Positions 18,752 through 28,158 of a stretch of DNA of 64,000 nt are shown here, piece by piece. The DNA is taken from the NCBI RefSeq assembly GCF_900156055.1, contig NZ_FTMQ01000001.1:930001-994000 (forward strand). The letters are read 5' to 3'. A model generated the notes under the pieces. It saw only the letters and a list, made by a program, of their open reading frames with translations. It was not told the DNA's origin and ran no database searches. The position numbers were made by a program, and so were the translations under genes. How positions within the stretch are numbered: the stretch's first letter is position 1; every line of letters begins with the position of its first letter. This DNA is from Rhizobium sp. RU33A. GTDB taxonomy: Bacteria; Pseudomonadota; Alphaproteobacteria; Rhizobiales; Rhizobiaceae.

Positions 18752-20779
18752 ATGACATTCAAAGACAAGTCCAAGCGTCCGGCGGGCAAGCCCTCCGACC
18801 GCAGCGGCAAGCCGCAAACCAGAAAACCGTCCGCCAAGCCGTCCGCAGCCTCCGCAGACAAGCCCGCGCGTGCGCCGCGCGCCGAAGCGCCGGCCGGCGA
18901 CGAGACCGTGAAGCCCGAGCGCATTTCCAAACTGCTCGCCCGCGCCGGCGTCGCATCCCGTCGCGACATCGAGCGCATGATCATGGAAGGCCGCGTGTCG
19001 GTGAACGGCAAGGTGCTGGAGACCCCGGTCCTCAACGCCACGCTCGCCGACACGATCGAGGTCGATGGCCAGCCGATCCGCGGCATCGAACGCACGCGTC
19101 TGTGGCTCTATCACAAGCCCGCCGGCCTGGTGACGACCAATTCCGATCCGGAAGGCCGCTCAACGGTCTTCGAAAACCTGCCGGAAGAACTGCCGCGCGT
19201 CATGTCGATCGGCCGCCTCGACATCAATACCGAGGGCTTACTGCTGCTCACCAATGACGGTGGCCTCGCCCGCGTGCTCGAACTGCCGACGACTGGCTGG
19301 CTGCGCCGCTACCGCGTGCGCGCCTATGGCGAAGTCGATCAGCCGGCGCTCGATGCACTGAAGGAAGGCATCGCTGTCGACGGCGTGCTCTACGGCGCGA
19401 TCGACGCGACGCTCGACCGCAAGCAGGGCCACAATGTCTGGATCACCATGGGTCTGCGCGAAGGCAAGAACCGCGAGATCAAGAACGTGCTCGGCGCGCT
19501 CGGCCTTGAGGTCAACCGCCTGATCCGCATCTCCTACGGTCCGTTCCAGCTCGGCGATCTGCCGGAAGGCAAGGTCCAGGAAGTGCGTGGCCGCATGCTG
19601 CGCGATCAGCTCGGGCCCCGCCTGATCGAGGAATCAAAGGCCAACTTCGACGCGCCGATCTATGCCCATGGTGTCGAGGTCGACGAGGAAGACGCTGCGG
19701 CTCCTGCGAAGAAACCCGGCCGAGAGCCGAAGGCCGAATGGGGCCGCGACGAGCGCCCGACGGACAAAAAGCGCGCTGCTCCGAAGGACTGGTCCGACAA
19801 GGGTGACCGCCGCGAGCGGGCGCTTGGACGCCTCGACACCCGCCGCGAAGATGCCAAGCCCAACGACAAGTTCGCCGATAAGCCGAAGCGCCCGGCAGGA
19901 AACACCAAGGGCCGCACCGCCAATGTCTGGATGGCGCCTGGTGCGCGTCCGCTCGGCGAAAAGGCGGCTGCTGCCGCTGCCCGTCGCAAGCCCGATCCGC
20001 GCGGCGCTCAGCCCGCCGAACGTTTCGACGATCGTCCGACGTCCACCGTACAGATTACCCGTGCCCGGGACGAGGAGGGTGATTGGATTCGCGCCGACGG
20101 CCCGGATCAGAAGCCCGGCGGCCGCGGTGGTGACCGTGGTGGAAAGCCCGGTGGCTTCGGCGCCCGTCCGCCCCGCCGCGACGGTGATGATCGTGCGCCT
20201 CGTCGTGAAGGGTCGGATCGCGGCCCCAAGCGCGATTTCGGTGATCGTGCCGAGCGCGCGCCCCGCCGGGAAGGCGAAGACCGCGGCCCGCGCCGCGAAG
20301 GCGCGCCCGGCGGTCCACGTCGCGAGGGTACAGATCGTGGCCCGCGCAAGGACTTCGGCGACCGTGGTCCCCGCAAGGATTTCGGTGATCGTGGTCCTCG
20401 CAAACCTTTCGGCGACAAACCGGATCGTCCGCGCACGGAACGGTTCACGCCGGATCGCGCCCGTGATGACAGGCCCCGTGATGATCGCCCCCGTGATGAT
20501 CGTCCCCGGGGTGAGCGTCCGGCCGGCGACAGGCCCTTCAGTGACAAGCCGCGTGGCGCCAGACCTGCGGGCGACCGTCCCTTTGGTGATCGACCCGCTG
20601 GCAAGTCCTTTGGCAAGCCGGCTGGCAAACCTGCTGGCAAGTCATTTGGCGGCAAGCCTGGTGGCGGAAAGAGCTTCGGCGGCAAGCCGGGCGGACGTCC
20701 TGCCGGCGGTCCGCGCTCCGGTGGTCCCGGGGCTAAGCCCTCCGGTCCCCGCACGGGCGCCCCCAAGGGCAAGAGGTAA
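18752..20779 (+). CDS. rluB: RluB-type pseudouridine synthase with a very long disordered tail
   Basis: Pseudouridine synthase of the RsuA/RluB/RluE family, expected to modify 23S rRNA near U2605. Residues 1-50 are a basic Lys/Pro/Ala leader, about 55-110 an S4 RNA-binding domain (ISKLLARAGVASRRDIERMI), and about 115-300 the catalytic domain with GRLDINTEGLLLLTNDG, where Asp157 is the nucleophile. The remaining roughly 375 residues are Arg/Asp/Gly/Pro/Lys-rich low complexity, first with RRE/RRD-type repeats, then DRGPRKDFG repeats, then Gly-Lys-Pro repeats. Core family length is about 250-300, so the tail more than doubles it. rsmD follows after 6 bases. Confidence 0.92.
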   Translation: MTFKDKSKRPAGKPSDRSGKPQTRKPSAKPSAASADKPARAPRAEAPAGDETVKPERISKLLARAGVASRRDIERMIMEGRVSVNGKVLETPVLNATLADTIEVDGQPIRGIERTRLWLYHKPAGLVTTNSDPEGRSTVFENLPEELPRVMSIGRLDINTEGLLLLTNDGGLARVLELPTTGWLRRYRVRAYGEVDQPALDALKEGIAVDGVLYGAIDATLDRKQGHNVWITMGLREGKNREIKNVLGALGLEVNRLIRISYGPFQLGDLPEGKVQEVRGRMLRDQLGPRLIEESKANFDAPIYAHGVEVDEEDAAAPAKKPGREPKAEWGRDERPTDKKRAAPKDWSDKGDRRERALGRLDTRREDAKPNDKFADKPKRPAGNTKGRTANVWMAPGARPLGEKAAAAAARRKPDPRGAQPAERFDDRPTSTVQITRARDEEGDWIRADGPDQKPGGRGGDRGGKPGGFGARPPRRDGDDRAPRREGSDRGPKRDFGDRAERAPRREGEDRGPRREGAPGGPRREGTDRGPRKDFGDRGPRKDFGDRGPRKPFGDKPDRPRTERFTPDRARDDRPRDDRPRDDRPRGERPAGDRPFSDKPRGARPAGDRPFGDRPAGKSFGKPAGKPAGKSFGGKPGGGKSFGGKPGGRPAGGPRSGGPGAKPSGPRTGAPKGKR

Positions 20780-20785
20780 GCCGTC

Positions 20786-21346
20786 ATGCGCATCGTTGGC
20801 GGTGAGTTTCGTGGCCGTAACCTGGCCACGCCGAAGTCCAATGACATCCGGCCGACCGTCGATCGGACGCGCGAGAGCCTGTTCAACATCCTCGCGCACG
20901 CCCATCCGGGTGTGCTCGATGGAACCCGCATTCTCGACCTCTTCGCCGGCACCGGTGCTGTCGGCATCGAGGCGCTGTCGCGGGGCTGCAAGTCGGCGCT
21001 CTTCGTCGAGAACAGCGTCGAGGGGCGCGGCCTGCTTTGGGAAAACATCGATGCCTTCGGCCTGCATGGCCGCGCCCGCATGCTGAGACGCGACGCCACC
21101 GATCTCGGCCCTGCTAACAACATCGAACCCTTCGAACTGGTTTTTGCCGATCCACCCTATGGTAAGGGTCTCGGCGAGAAGGCTTTGCTTTCGGCCCATC
21201 AGGGCGGCTGGCTGGCAAAGGACGCACTCGTCATCCTCGAAGAGCGCGCCGATGTTCAGGTTTCTCTCGACCCGGTTTTCGCCTTCATCGAGGAGCGGAC
21301 CTTCGGTGACACGAAAATGTACTTCTTTTCCTATAGGCCATCCTGA
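20786..21346 (+). CDS. rsmD: 16S rRNA (guanine(966)-N2)-methyltransferase RsmD
   Basis: SAM-dependent methyltransferase that modifies G966 of 16S rRNA in the assembled small subunit. The 186-residue protein opens with MRIVGGEFRGRNLATP, followed by the conserved RPTVDRTRESLFNIL. SAM motif I is ILDLFAGTGAVGIEALSRG and the catalytic motif IV is FADPPYGKG. Length and motifs are diagnostic. It follows the RluB-type gene by 6 bases, giving an rRNA-modification operon. Confidence 0.95.
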   Translation: MRIVGGEFRGRNLATPKSNDIRPTVDRTRESLFNILAHAHPGVLDGTRILDLFAGTGAVGIEALSRGCKSALFVENSVEGRGLLWENIDAFGLHGRARMLRRDATDLGPANNIEPFELVFADPPYGKGLGEKALLSAHQGGWLAKDALVILEERADVQVSLDPVFAFIEERTFGDTKMYFFSYRPS

Positions 21347-21373
21347 TCCCCCACGTGGAGTAAGGCCTGGCCC

Positions 21374-22249
21374 ATGGATCTCGTCGCTGAAACGCCCATC
21401 CCCTCGAATGCCGTGAAGGCCGATCCGGCCATTGGTCTTGCACTTGGGGCAGGGGGCGCGCGCGGCTTTGCCCATATTCCGGTGCTCGAAGTCTTCGATG
21501 AACTCGGCATCAAGCCGGCATTGATCGCCGGCTCCTCCATGGGCGCGATCCTCGGTGCCGGTTACGCAGCAGGCATGAGCGGACGCGACATCAGGGACTA
21601 TACGCTGGGGCTCGCCGACAACCGAGGCCTTGTTCTCAACCGTTTCTGGAATATGCGCCCGGCGAGCATTCGCGCGCTGGGCGGTTTCCGTCTTGGCCAG
21701 TTCAACCTGCCGCGGCTGCTGCGCGCCTTCCTGCCGCCTGATATCCCCGAGACCTTTGAGGACCTGCGGCTACCGCTGACCGTCATCGCCACCGATTACT
21801 ACGGCCAGTGCGAACTGGTCCGAACCGAAGGCGATCTCTATGAGGCGCTCTCCGCCTCCGCCGCAATTCCAGCACTTTTCGCCCCGGTCACTATCGGTGG
21901 CCGCCTGATGATCGATGGCGGCATCTTCAATCCGGTGCCCTATGACCACCTCGTCGGCAAGGTCGACATCATGGTCGCTATTGATGTGATCGGCGCGCCC
22001 GAGGGCGATGGGTCGCTGATGCCGAACCGTATCGACAGTCTCTTCGGAGCATCGCAGCTGATGATGCAGTCGCATATCGCGCTGAAGATGAAGATCTGCC
22101 AGCCGGACATCTATATCCGGCCTGAGGTCAACAGCTACAAGGTCCTCGATTTCTTCAAGGCCCGGCAGATCCTTGAAATCTGCGACCGCATGAAGGAGCC
22201 CCTGAAGCGGGATCTTTCCGCCCGCATCGAGGATTTTGTCCGCCGGTGA
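21374..22249 (+). CDS. Patatin-like phospholipase family protein
   Basis: Serine acyl hydrolase of 291 residues, NTE/RssA-like. The oxyanion-hole loop is GAGGARGFAHIPVLE (about 28-42), the nucleophile elbow is AGSSMGAILG (Ser about 58), and the catalytic Asp is in MIDGGIFNPVPYD. No signal peptide or membrane helix is evident, so it probably acts from the cytoplasm on membrane lipids. It starts 27 bases after rsmD and may be in that operon. The convergent antiporter gene ends 3 bases beyond its stop. Confidence 0.88.
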   Translation: MDLVAETPIPSNAVKADPAIGLALGAGGARGFAHIPVLEVFDELGIKPALIAGSSMGAILGAGYAAGMSGRDIRDYTLGLADNRGLVLNRFWNMRPASIRALGGFRLGQFNLPRLLRAFLPPDIPETFEDLRLPLTVIATDYYGQCELVRTEGDLYEALSASAAIPALFAPVTIGGRLMIDGGIFNPVPYDHLVGKVDIMVAIDVIGAPEGDGSLMPNRIDSLFGASQLMMQSHIALKMKICQPDIYIRPEVNSYKVLDFFKARQILEICDRMKEPLKRDLSARIEDFVRR

Positions 22250-22252
22250 GGA

Positions 22253-24061
22253 TCAGGCAGCCGGTGCCTGTTCTTCGTCTTCGACGGCGTGGATCGGCTT
22301 CTTCGGCTTGATCAGCGGTTCCGGCCTGACCGGGCGTTGATGCATGAGTTCCCGGCCCGCAAGAATGCCCTCTTGCGCCTGCAGCCTCAGCCGCTCCTCG
22401 TCGCGGCGACGGATGTCCTCGCCGATCTCATAAGCCTCGTCTTCCGTAGCGCCGAGACCTTGCAGTGTCCGGCGCCCGAAGAGCAGACCGGACTCGAAGG
22501 TCTCACGCAGCTCGTATTCGACGTCTCGGGCTCGTAGCTCCAGGCTGTGGATGCGGTCATAGGACCGCACAAAAAGGCGCACATCGGGATATTCGGAGCG
22601 GATGAGATCGACAATCTTGTCAGTGATATCCTTCCTGTGGGTACAAACGGCGACAATCTTCGCCTTTTCGATCCCTGCCGCCCGCAGCATGTCCAGCCGC
22701 GTGCCGTCGCCGAAATAGATGCGGAAGCCGAAGGTTGCCGCCTGGCGCACGCGATCGGGGCTGTCGTCGAGGATGGTCACGTCCCGCCCGCTCGCGAGCA
22801 GGATTTGCGCGGCGATCTGACCGAAGCGGGAGAAGCCGACCATCAGCACATCCGATCCGGCGCCTTCGAAATCCTCGTCCATCTCCTCCTTGTCCGACGT
22901 CTCGCGGGCCAGCAGGCGCTGGCCGATGAGCGCCGTCAGCGGCGTGAGCGCCATGGACAGGGTGACGATGGAAATGAGCAGGGACGACTGCGCGCCCGAA
23001 AAGAGGCCGGCGGCCGCAGCCGTGGTGAAGAGCACGAAACCGAACTCGCCACCTTGCGGCAACAACACGCCGATACGGATCGCATCGTTGCGCGACGAGC
23101 CCGAGACGCGGCAGATCGCGTAGATCACCAGCGCCTTCACCGCCATCAGCACCGGTACCGCAACGGCAATCAGGACCAGATTGTCGACGATGACCTCTAA
23201 CTCCATCGACAGGCCGACAGCGATGAAGAAGAGCGCCAGCAACAGTCCGCGGAAAGGCTCGATATCGGCCTCCAGCTCGTGACGATAGGAAGACTCGGCC
23301 AGCATCACGCCGGCAAGGAAGGCGCCCATGGCCATCGAAAGGCCTGCCACCTGCATCAAATAGGCCGATCCGAGAACAACGAAGAGCGCTGCCGCGATCA
23401 TCACCTCGCGCGCACCCGTCCGCGCGATGATCTGGAACATCGGTGTGAGCAGGTAGCGCCCGGCCAGGATCATGCCGATCACCGCGCCAACCGCGATCCC
23501 GATCTCGATCAGCGGAGATTGCTGCGCCTCGCCACCCTGGGAACTGAGGATAGTGACCATGGCCAGCAGCGGCACGATGGCGAGGTCCTGGAAGAGCAGG
23601 ATGGAGAAGGAGCGCTGCCCGTAGCGGCTGTTCATGTCGCCATAGTCTTCGAGCAATTGCAGTGCAAAGGCGGTCGACGACAGCGCGAGGCCGAAGCCGG
23701 CAACCAACGCGCCGCGCCAGTCAAGCAGGCCTGCCGCATAGACCAGCGCCGTCAGCAGGAGGCCCGTGAGCACGACCTGGCTGGTCCCTAGCCCGAAAAT
23801 GTCGCGCCGCATGTGCCACAATCGGCTGGGCTTCAGTTCGAGCCCGATGATGAAGAGCAGCAGCACGACACCGAGTTCGGCGACGGCCAGGATTTCTCCC
23901 GAGCCTCCGATCAGGTGCAGGACGGGGCCGATCACCACGCCGGCGGCGAGATAGCCGAGCACGGTTCCAAGCCCGAGCTTGCGGAAGATCGGCGCTGCGA
24001 TGACCGCTCCTCCGAGGAGAAGCAGGGGTTGGGCGAACAGGGCTTCGGTTGCGCTGGCCAA
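22253..24061 (-). CDS. Kef-type monovalent cation:proton antiporter (CPA2) with TrkA-N domain
   Basis: Inner-membrane antiporter of 602 residues. Residues about 1-390 form some 12-13 helices of the Na/H exchanger fold (PIFRKLGLGTVLGYLAAGVVIGP, LGVVLLLFIIGLELKPSRLW). The C-terminal TrkA-N (RCK) domain begins DVLMVGFSRFGQIAAQIL and binds a nucleotide; a charged tail follows. KefB and KefC of enteric bacteria are glutathione-gated K+ efflux systems; gating here is not known. The TTG at 24061 has GAGGAG 9 bases upstream, and residues before it do not resemble the family. Confidence 0.9.
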   Translation of the reverse strand: MASATEALFAQPLLLLGGAVIAAPIFRKLGLGTVLGYLAAGVVIGPVLHLIGGSGEILAVAELGVVLLLFIIGLELKPSRLWHMRRDIFGLGTSQVVLTGLLLTALVYAAGLLDWRGALVAGFGLALSSTAFALQLLEDYGDMNSRYGQRSFSILLFQDLAIVPLLAMVTILSSQGGEAQQSPLIEIGIAVGAVIGMILAGRYLLTPMFQIIARTGAREVMIAAALFVVLGSAYLMQVAGLSMAMGAFLAGVMLAESSYRHELEADIEPFRGLLLALFFIAVGLSMELEVIVDNLVLIAVAVPVLMAVKALVIYAICRVSGSSRNDAIRIGVLLPQGGEFGFVLFTTAAAAGLFSGAQSSLLISIVTLSMALTPLTALIGQRLLARETSDKEEMDEDFEGAGSDVLMVGFSRFGQIAAQILLASGRDVTILDDSPDRVRQAATFGFRIYFGDGTRLDMLRAAGIEKAKIVAVCTHRKDITDKIVDLIRSEYPDVRLFVRSYDRIHSLELRARDVEYELRETFESGLLFGRRTLQGLGATEDEAYEIGEDIRRRDEERLRLQAQEGILAGRELMHQRPVRPEPLIKPKKPIHAVEDEEQAPAA

Positions 24062-24197
24062 GGGTTCTGTCTCCTCGTTTGCCGGATCGGGCTGACCTGA
24101 AATGGAACTATGCCGGGCTCGTGAACGGAAAAGCCCGATCCACCCTTGATGCCCCTTCACAGGCACAATAAATGGAGCGTGAAGGAAAGGCCAACCT

Positions 24198-25544
24198 ATG
24201 CCCAATCAAATCGATTCCGCCAACCTCCTCGAACGCGCCGAGCAACTCGTCGACCTCGCCGTCAAGGCTGGGGCCGACAAGGCAGATGCGGTCGTCGTGC
24301 GCTCTCGTTCCAAGGGGGTCAGCGTCCGGCTCGGCAAGGTCGAGTCGACCGAAGCATCCGAGAGCGACGACTTTTCACTGCGCGTCTTTATCGGTCGCCA
24401 GGTGGCGAGCGTGTCGGCCAATCCGGGCTTCGACCTCAAGGCGCTCGCCGAACGCGCCGTCGCGATGGCCAAGGTCTCGCCCGAAGATCCCTTTGCCGGC
24501 CTCGCCGACGAGAGCGATCTTGCCCGTGATATTCCCGACCTGCAACTCTTTGATGAGACGGAAGTCTCTGGCGATCAGTTGCGCGAAAGCGCACTCGCCA
24601 TGGAAGAAGCGGCCCGTTCGGTCACCGGCGTCAGCAATTCTCTGGGCGCGGGAGCCTCGGCCGGCATGGGTGGCCTCGTGCTCGTCACCTCACATGGCTT
24701 TTCCGGCAGCTATGCCGGCTCGCGCTTCTCCCGCTCGGTTGGCGTCATTGCTGGCGAGGGCACCAAGATGGAGCGCGACCACGATTTCGACAGCCGCCTC
24801 TATTTCGCCGATCTCCACAGCCCGGAAGAAATCGGTCGCCGCGCCGCCGAGCGCGCGATCCGGCGACTGAACCCGCGCCAGGTGCCGACCGCCTCCAACC
24901 TCACCGTCGTCTTCGACCCGCGCGTCGCCAGAGGCTTCGCGGGCACGATCGCTGGCGCCATCAATGGTGCATCGGTCGCCCGCAAGACCTCCTTCCTGCG
25001 CGACAAGATGGGCCAACAGGTCCTGAAGGCCGGCCTCAACATCACCGATGATCCGCTGAAGGTCCGTGGCTCCTCGTCGCGCCCCTTTGATGGCGAAGGC
25101 ATCTCGGGCAAGCCGCTGACGATGATCGAGGACGGTGTCCTGAAACACTGGTTCCTGTCCTCGTCTGCCGCTCGGGAGCTTGGCCTCAAGACCAATGGCC
25201 GTGGCGTACGCGGCGGCACATCGGTCTCGCCATCCTCCACCAATCTCGCGCTGGAGCCGGGCGACATTTCGCCTGATGACCTGATCCGCAGCGTCGGCAC
25301 GGGTCTCTACATCACCGATATGATCGGCAGTGGCGTCGATATGATCACCGGCGAATACAGCCGTGGTGCGAGCGGCTTCTGGATCGAGAACGGCGAACTC
25401 ACCTATCCGGTCTCCGAGATCACGATCGCGTCCAATCTGAAGGACATGTTCATGCGGATCACGGTGGCCAATGACATCGACCGCAAGTTCGGTGTCGCAG
25501 CTCCCACACTTGCCATCGAGGGCATGACCCTTGCCGGAACCTGA
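24198..25544 (+). CDS. pmbA: TldE/PmbA family metalloprotease subunit
   Basis: Member of the TldD/TldE pair, which unfolds and trims peptides such as microcin B17 precursor and CcdA. In the complex TldD carries the zinc site and TldE/PmbA is non-catalytic. The 448-residue product shows the PmbA pattern: DKADAVVVRSRSKGVSVRLGK, ESDDFSLRVFIG, and the C-terminal GTGLYITDMIGSGVDMITGEYSRG region spread over about 370-400. No HExxxH zinc motif is seen, as expected for TldE. tldD is not in this window. The next gene starts 16 bases later and is probably co-transcribed. Confidence 0.92.
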   Translation: MPNQIDSANLLERAEQLVDLAVKAGADKADAVVVRSRSKGVSVRLGKVESTEASESDDFSLRVFIGRQVASVSANPGFDLKALAERAVAMAKVSPEDPFAGLADESDLARDIPDLQLFDETEVSGDQLRESALAMEEAARSVTGVSNSLGAGASAGMGGLVLVTSHGFSGSYAGSRFSRSVGVIAGEGTKMERDHDFDSRLYFADLHSPEEIGRRAAERAIRRLNPRQVPTASNLTVVFDPRVARGFAGTIAGAINGASVARKTSFLRDKMGQQVLKAGLNITDDPLKVRGSSSRPFDGEGISGKPLTMIEDGVLKHWFLSSSAARELGLKTNGRGVRGGTSVSPSSTNLALEPGDISPDDLIRSVGTGLYITDMIGSGVDMITGEYSRGASGFWIENGELTYPVSEITIASNLKDMFMRITVANDIDRKFGVAAPTLAIEGMTLAGT

Positions 25545-25560
25545 TCGAAAGCCCGAGCCC

Positions 25561-26361
25561 ATGCCGCAATTCGACTGGCAGGCGGACCTTGCGCTGATCA
25601 CGGACGCTGCCCGCGAGGCTGGCAAGGTGGCAATGGCCCATTTCGGCCAGTCGCCCGAGGTCTGGTGGAAGAACGAGGGGCGCTCGCCGGTCAGCGCGGC
25701 CGACTATGCCGCCAACCGCATCCTCGAGGAGATCCTCCGCCACGCGCGGCCGAACTACGGCTGGTTGTCGGAAGAGACGGACGACGATCCGGCACGGCTC
25801 TCCTGCGACACGCTCTTCGTCGTCGACCCGATCGACGGCACCCGGGCTTTCCTCGCAGGCAAGGATACCTGGTGCGTTTCGGTGGCCGTCGTCCACAAGG
25901 GAGCACCCGTCGCCGGAATTCTGGTCGCGCCGTCCCTGGGCGAAGAGTTTACCGCAACGATCGATGGCCCCGCGCGCCGCAACGGCCAGGACATTTCGGT
26001 CTCGACGGCCGGCATCGAGGGAAGCCTCAAGTTCGCCTCGGCACAGGACATGGTCGCAAGTTTCAGTTCGGCGATCAGACCCCGCATCGAGCGCGTCGAT
26101 CACATACCCTCGCTCGCCTACCGGCTGGCATTGGTGGCCGACGGCCGCATCGATGCGACGCTGGTGAAGAAGAGCAGCCATGACTGGGATCTGGCTGCTG
26201 CCGATCTGATCCTTGCGCGTGCCGGCGGGGCGATCACCGATCTCGACGGCGAAGCACTCGTGTACAACAGGCAAGAAGTGACGCATCCGGTGCTCTGCGC
26301 AGCATCGCGAGAGCTACTTCCAGCCTTGCTCAAGAACATCTCCCGAATTCCCCGGAGTTGA
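25561..26361 (+). CDS. Inositol monophosphatase family protein, CysQ-like
   Basis: Mg-dependent sugar/nucleotide phosphatase of 266 residues. Metal-binding motifs are present: SEETDD (Glu, about 74), DTLFVVDPIDGTRAFLAG (DPIDGT, about 93-98) and the C-terminal SHDWDLAAADLIL. Such proteins are annotated as 3'(2'),5'-bisphosphate nucleotidase (CysQ), which recycles PAP from sulfate assimilation, but inositol phosphatase activity cannot be ruled out. The ATG at 25561 was chosen; an in-frame TTG at 25531 overlaps pmbA. Together with pmbA and DUF4170 it forms a short operon. Confidence 0.85.
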   Translation: MPQFDWQADLALITDAAREAGKVAMAHFGQSPEVWWKNEGRSPVSAADYAANRILEEILRHARPNYGWLSEETDDDPARLSCDTLFVVDPIDGTRAFLAGKDTWCVSVAVVHKGAPVAGILVAPSLGEEFTATIDGPARRNGQDISVSTAGIEGSLKFASAQDMVASFSSAIRPRIERVDHIPSLAYRLALVADGRIDATLVKKSSHDWDLAAADLILARAGGAITDLDGEALVYNRQEVTHPVLCAASRELLPALLKNISRIPRS

Positions 26362-26424
26362 CCTTTGGGGCGAAATCGCGCAGATGGTTCCCAACAGACT
26401 AGGAATGAGAAAAAGGCCGCAAAC

Positions 26425-26661
26425 ATGACGGAATCCAACGAAAACAAGCAGCTTCTCCATCTCGTTTTTGGCGGTGAATTGTCAAACCTTGAACAGGTAC
26501 AGTTCCGTGATCTGACCAAGCTCGATATCGTCGGCATTTTCCCGGACTATGCCAGCGCGCTTGTCGCCTGGAAGGCGAAGGCACAGGAGACGGTCGACAA
26601 CGCCCATATGCGTTACTTCATCGTCCACATGCACAGGCTGCTCAATCCTTCCGAGAAGTAA
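26425..26661 (+). CDS. DUF4170 domain protein
   Basis: Small cytoplasmic protein of 78 residues. The pattern HLVFGGELSNLEQVQFRDL, then VGIFPDYASALVAWKAKAQ and MRYFIVHMHRLL fits DUF4170, a family of unknown function found widely in alphaproteobacteria, as I recall next to CysQ-like and waaA genes as here. The ATG at 26425 follows the GAAAAAGG site. The conserved placement upstream of LPS core genes hints at an envelope link but nothing shows its activity. Confidence 0.82.
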   Translation: MTESNENKQLLHLVFGGELSNLEQVQFRDLTKLDIVGIFPDYASALVAWKAKAQETVDNAHMRYFIVHMHRLLNPSEK

Positions 26662-26810
26662 GGACCGGTCGGCGGCCACCGCGCCGCCGCTGCATTCGAC
26701 CTCCAATGGTCACGGTTTCAACTCAGTCTTCTTGCATCTCTCTTGTTGCGTAGCGACGCCTCCTGAACGGGAAGAACGGCATTGTCGATGAAGATGAGCA
26801 GGTTTGATAG

Positions 26811-28136
26811 ATGGCACTGAGCGACGGTCTCGCATCGCTTGCTCTGACGTCCTACGGCTGGCTGGGTCTCGCCGCCTATCCGCTATCGCGCCCCTTGCTT
26901 GCCTATCGGGCCGCCAAGGGCAAGGAAGACCGCGCCCGCCGCAGCGAACGCTTTGGTCATGCGAGCCTTGCCCGACCCGCTGGTCCGCTGGTCTGGATCC
27001 ACGCCGCAAGCGTCGGCGAAACGACGGCTGTTATCGCCCTGATGCGCGAACTGCGCCGCCGTGACATTCATGTGCTCTTGACCACCGGCACAGTGACCTC
27101 GGCGGAAGTCGCAAAGAACCGCCTCGGCGACATGGTCCTGCACCAGTATGTGCCGCTCGACCTTCTCCCCTGCATTCGTCGTTTCCTCGACTACTGGCAG
27201 CCGGATGTTGCAATTGGCGTCGAATCCGAGATCTGGCCGACGACGCTTGCCGAACTGCATCGGCGGCATATCCCGCAGATCCTGGTCAATGCCCGCATGT
27301 CCGATCGGTCCTTCGATCGCTGGAAGCGCCATCCCTCGATCGCCGAAACGCTGTTTGGCAAACTGGCGCTGGTGATTGCCCAGTCCGACCTCGATGCGGA
27401 ACGCTTCCGCGATCTGGCCGCCTGGCCGGTCAGCGTGTCGGGCAATATCAAGGTCGACAGCGACGCGCCGCCCTGCGATGAGCAGGTGCTGGAGCGCTAC
27501 CGCCAGCAGATCGGCGACCGCAAGACCTGGGCGGCGATCTCGACCTTCGAAGGCGAGGAGAAGATCGCCTCGATGGTGCATCGGGCACTCAAGGCGCATA
27601 CCGGCATGCTGACCGTGCTTGTGCCACGCCATCCCGACCGCTGCGACGAAATCGAGGCCATGTTGGTCGAAAAGGGCCTCGTGGTCGCGCGCCGCACGCG
27701 CGGCGATGTCATTACGCCCGAAACGGATGTCTTCCTCGGCGATACCATCGGCGAAATGGGGCTTTACCTGCGCCTGACGGAGGTCGCATTCGTCGGCCGT
27801 TCGCTTTCGGCCGAAGGCGGTCAGAACCCGCTGGAGCCGGCCATGCTCGGCTGCGCCGTCTTGTCTGGTCCCCAGGTCAGCAATTTCCGCGAAAGCTACC
27901 AGCGCCTCGTGCGCAAGGGCTCAGCCCGCATCGTTCGTGATGCCGAAATGCTGGCCAAGGCGGTCCATTTCCTGCTCAACAACGAAGTCGCCCGCGCCAA
28001 GATGATCGACGCCGGCCTCGAGAGCATGCAGGAAATGCGCGGTGCGCTGACCGCGACCCTCAAGGGTCTCGAACCCTATATCAGCCCTCTCTCCGTCAAG
28101 GCCAAACTCGAGCCGCGCGCTGCGGGCCAGAGCTGA
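26811..28136 (+). CDS. waaA: 3-deoxy-D-manno-octulosonic acid (Kdo) transferase
   Basis: Adds Kdo to lipid IVA at the cytoplasmic face of the inner membrane, the first step of LPS core assembly. The 441-residue GT-B glycosyltransferase has an N-terminal membrane-associated segment (about 10-30) and the family motif LVWIHAASVGETTAV (about 62-76). Later conserved parts are PDVAIGVESEIWPT and VAFVGRSLSAEGGQNPLEPA, which bind CMP-Kdo. It precedes lpxK, the lipid A 4'-kinase, with one gene between. Number of Kdo residues added cannot be told from sequence. Confidence 0.95.
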   Translation: MALSDGLASLALTSYGWLGLAAYPLSRPLLAYRAAKGKEDRARRSERFGHASLARPAGPLVWIHAASVGETTAVIALMRELRRRDIHVLLTTGTVTSAEVAKNRLGDMVLHQYVPLDLLPCIRRFLDYWQPDVAIGVESEIWPTTLAELHRRHIPQILVNARMSDRSFDRWKRHPSIAETLFGKLALVIAQSDLDAERFRDLAAWPVSVSGNIKVDSDAPPCDEQVLERYRQQIGDRKTWAAISTFEGEEKIASMVHRALKAHTGMLTVLVPRHPDRCDEIEAMLVEKGLVVARRTRGDVITPETDVFLGDTIGEMGLYLRLTEVAFVGRSLSAEGGQNPLEPAMLGCAVLSGPQVSNFRESYQRLVRKGSARIVRDAEMLAKAVHFLLNNEVARAKMIDAGLESMQEMRGALTATLKGLEPYISPLSVKAKLEPRAAGQS

Positions 28137-28158
28137 CACTCACTTCAGGACATCTTCC

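Noticed and set aside
20000..20779. Short tandem repeats considered as a possible CRISPR or satellite array
   Set aside because: The repeats are in-frame codons of the RluB tail (DRGPRKDFG and GKP units) with no regular spacers or leader.
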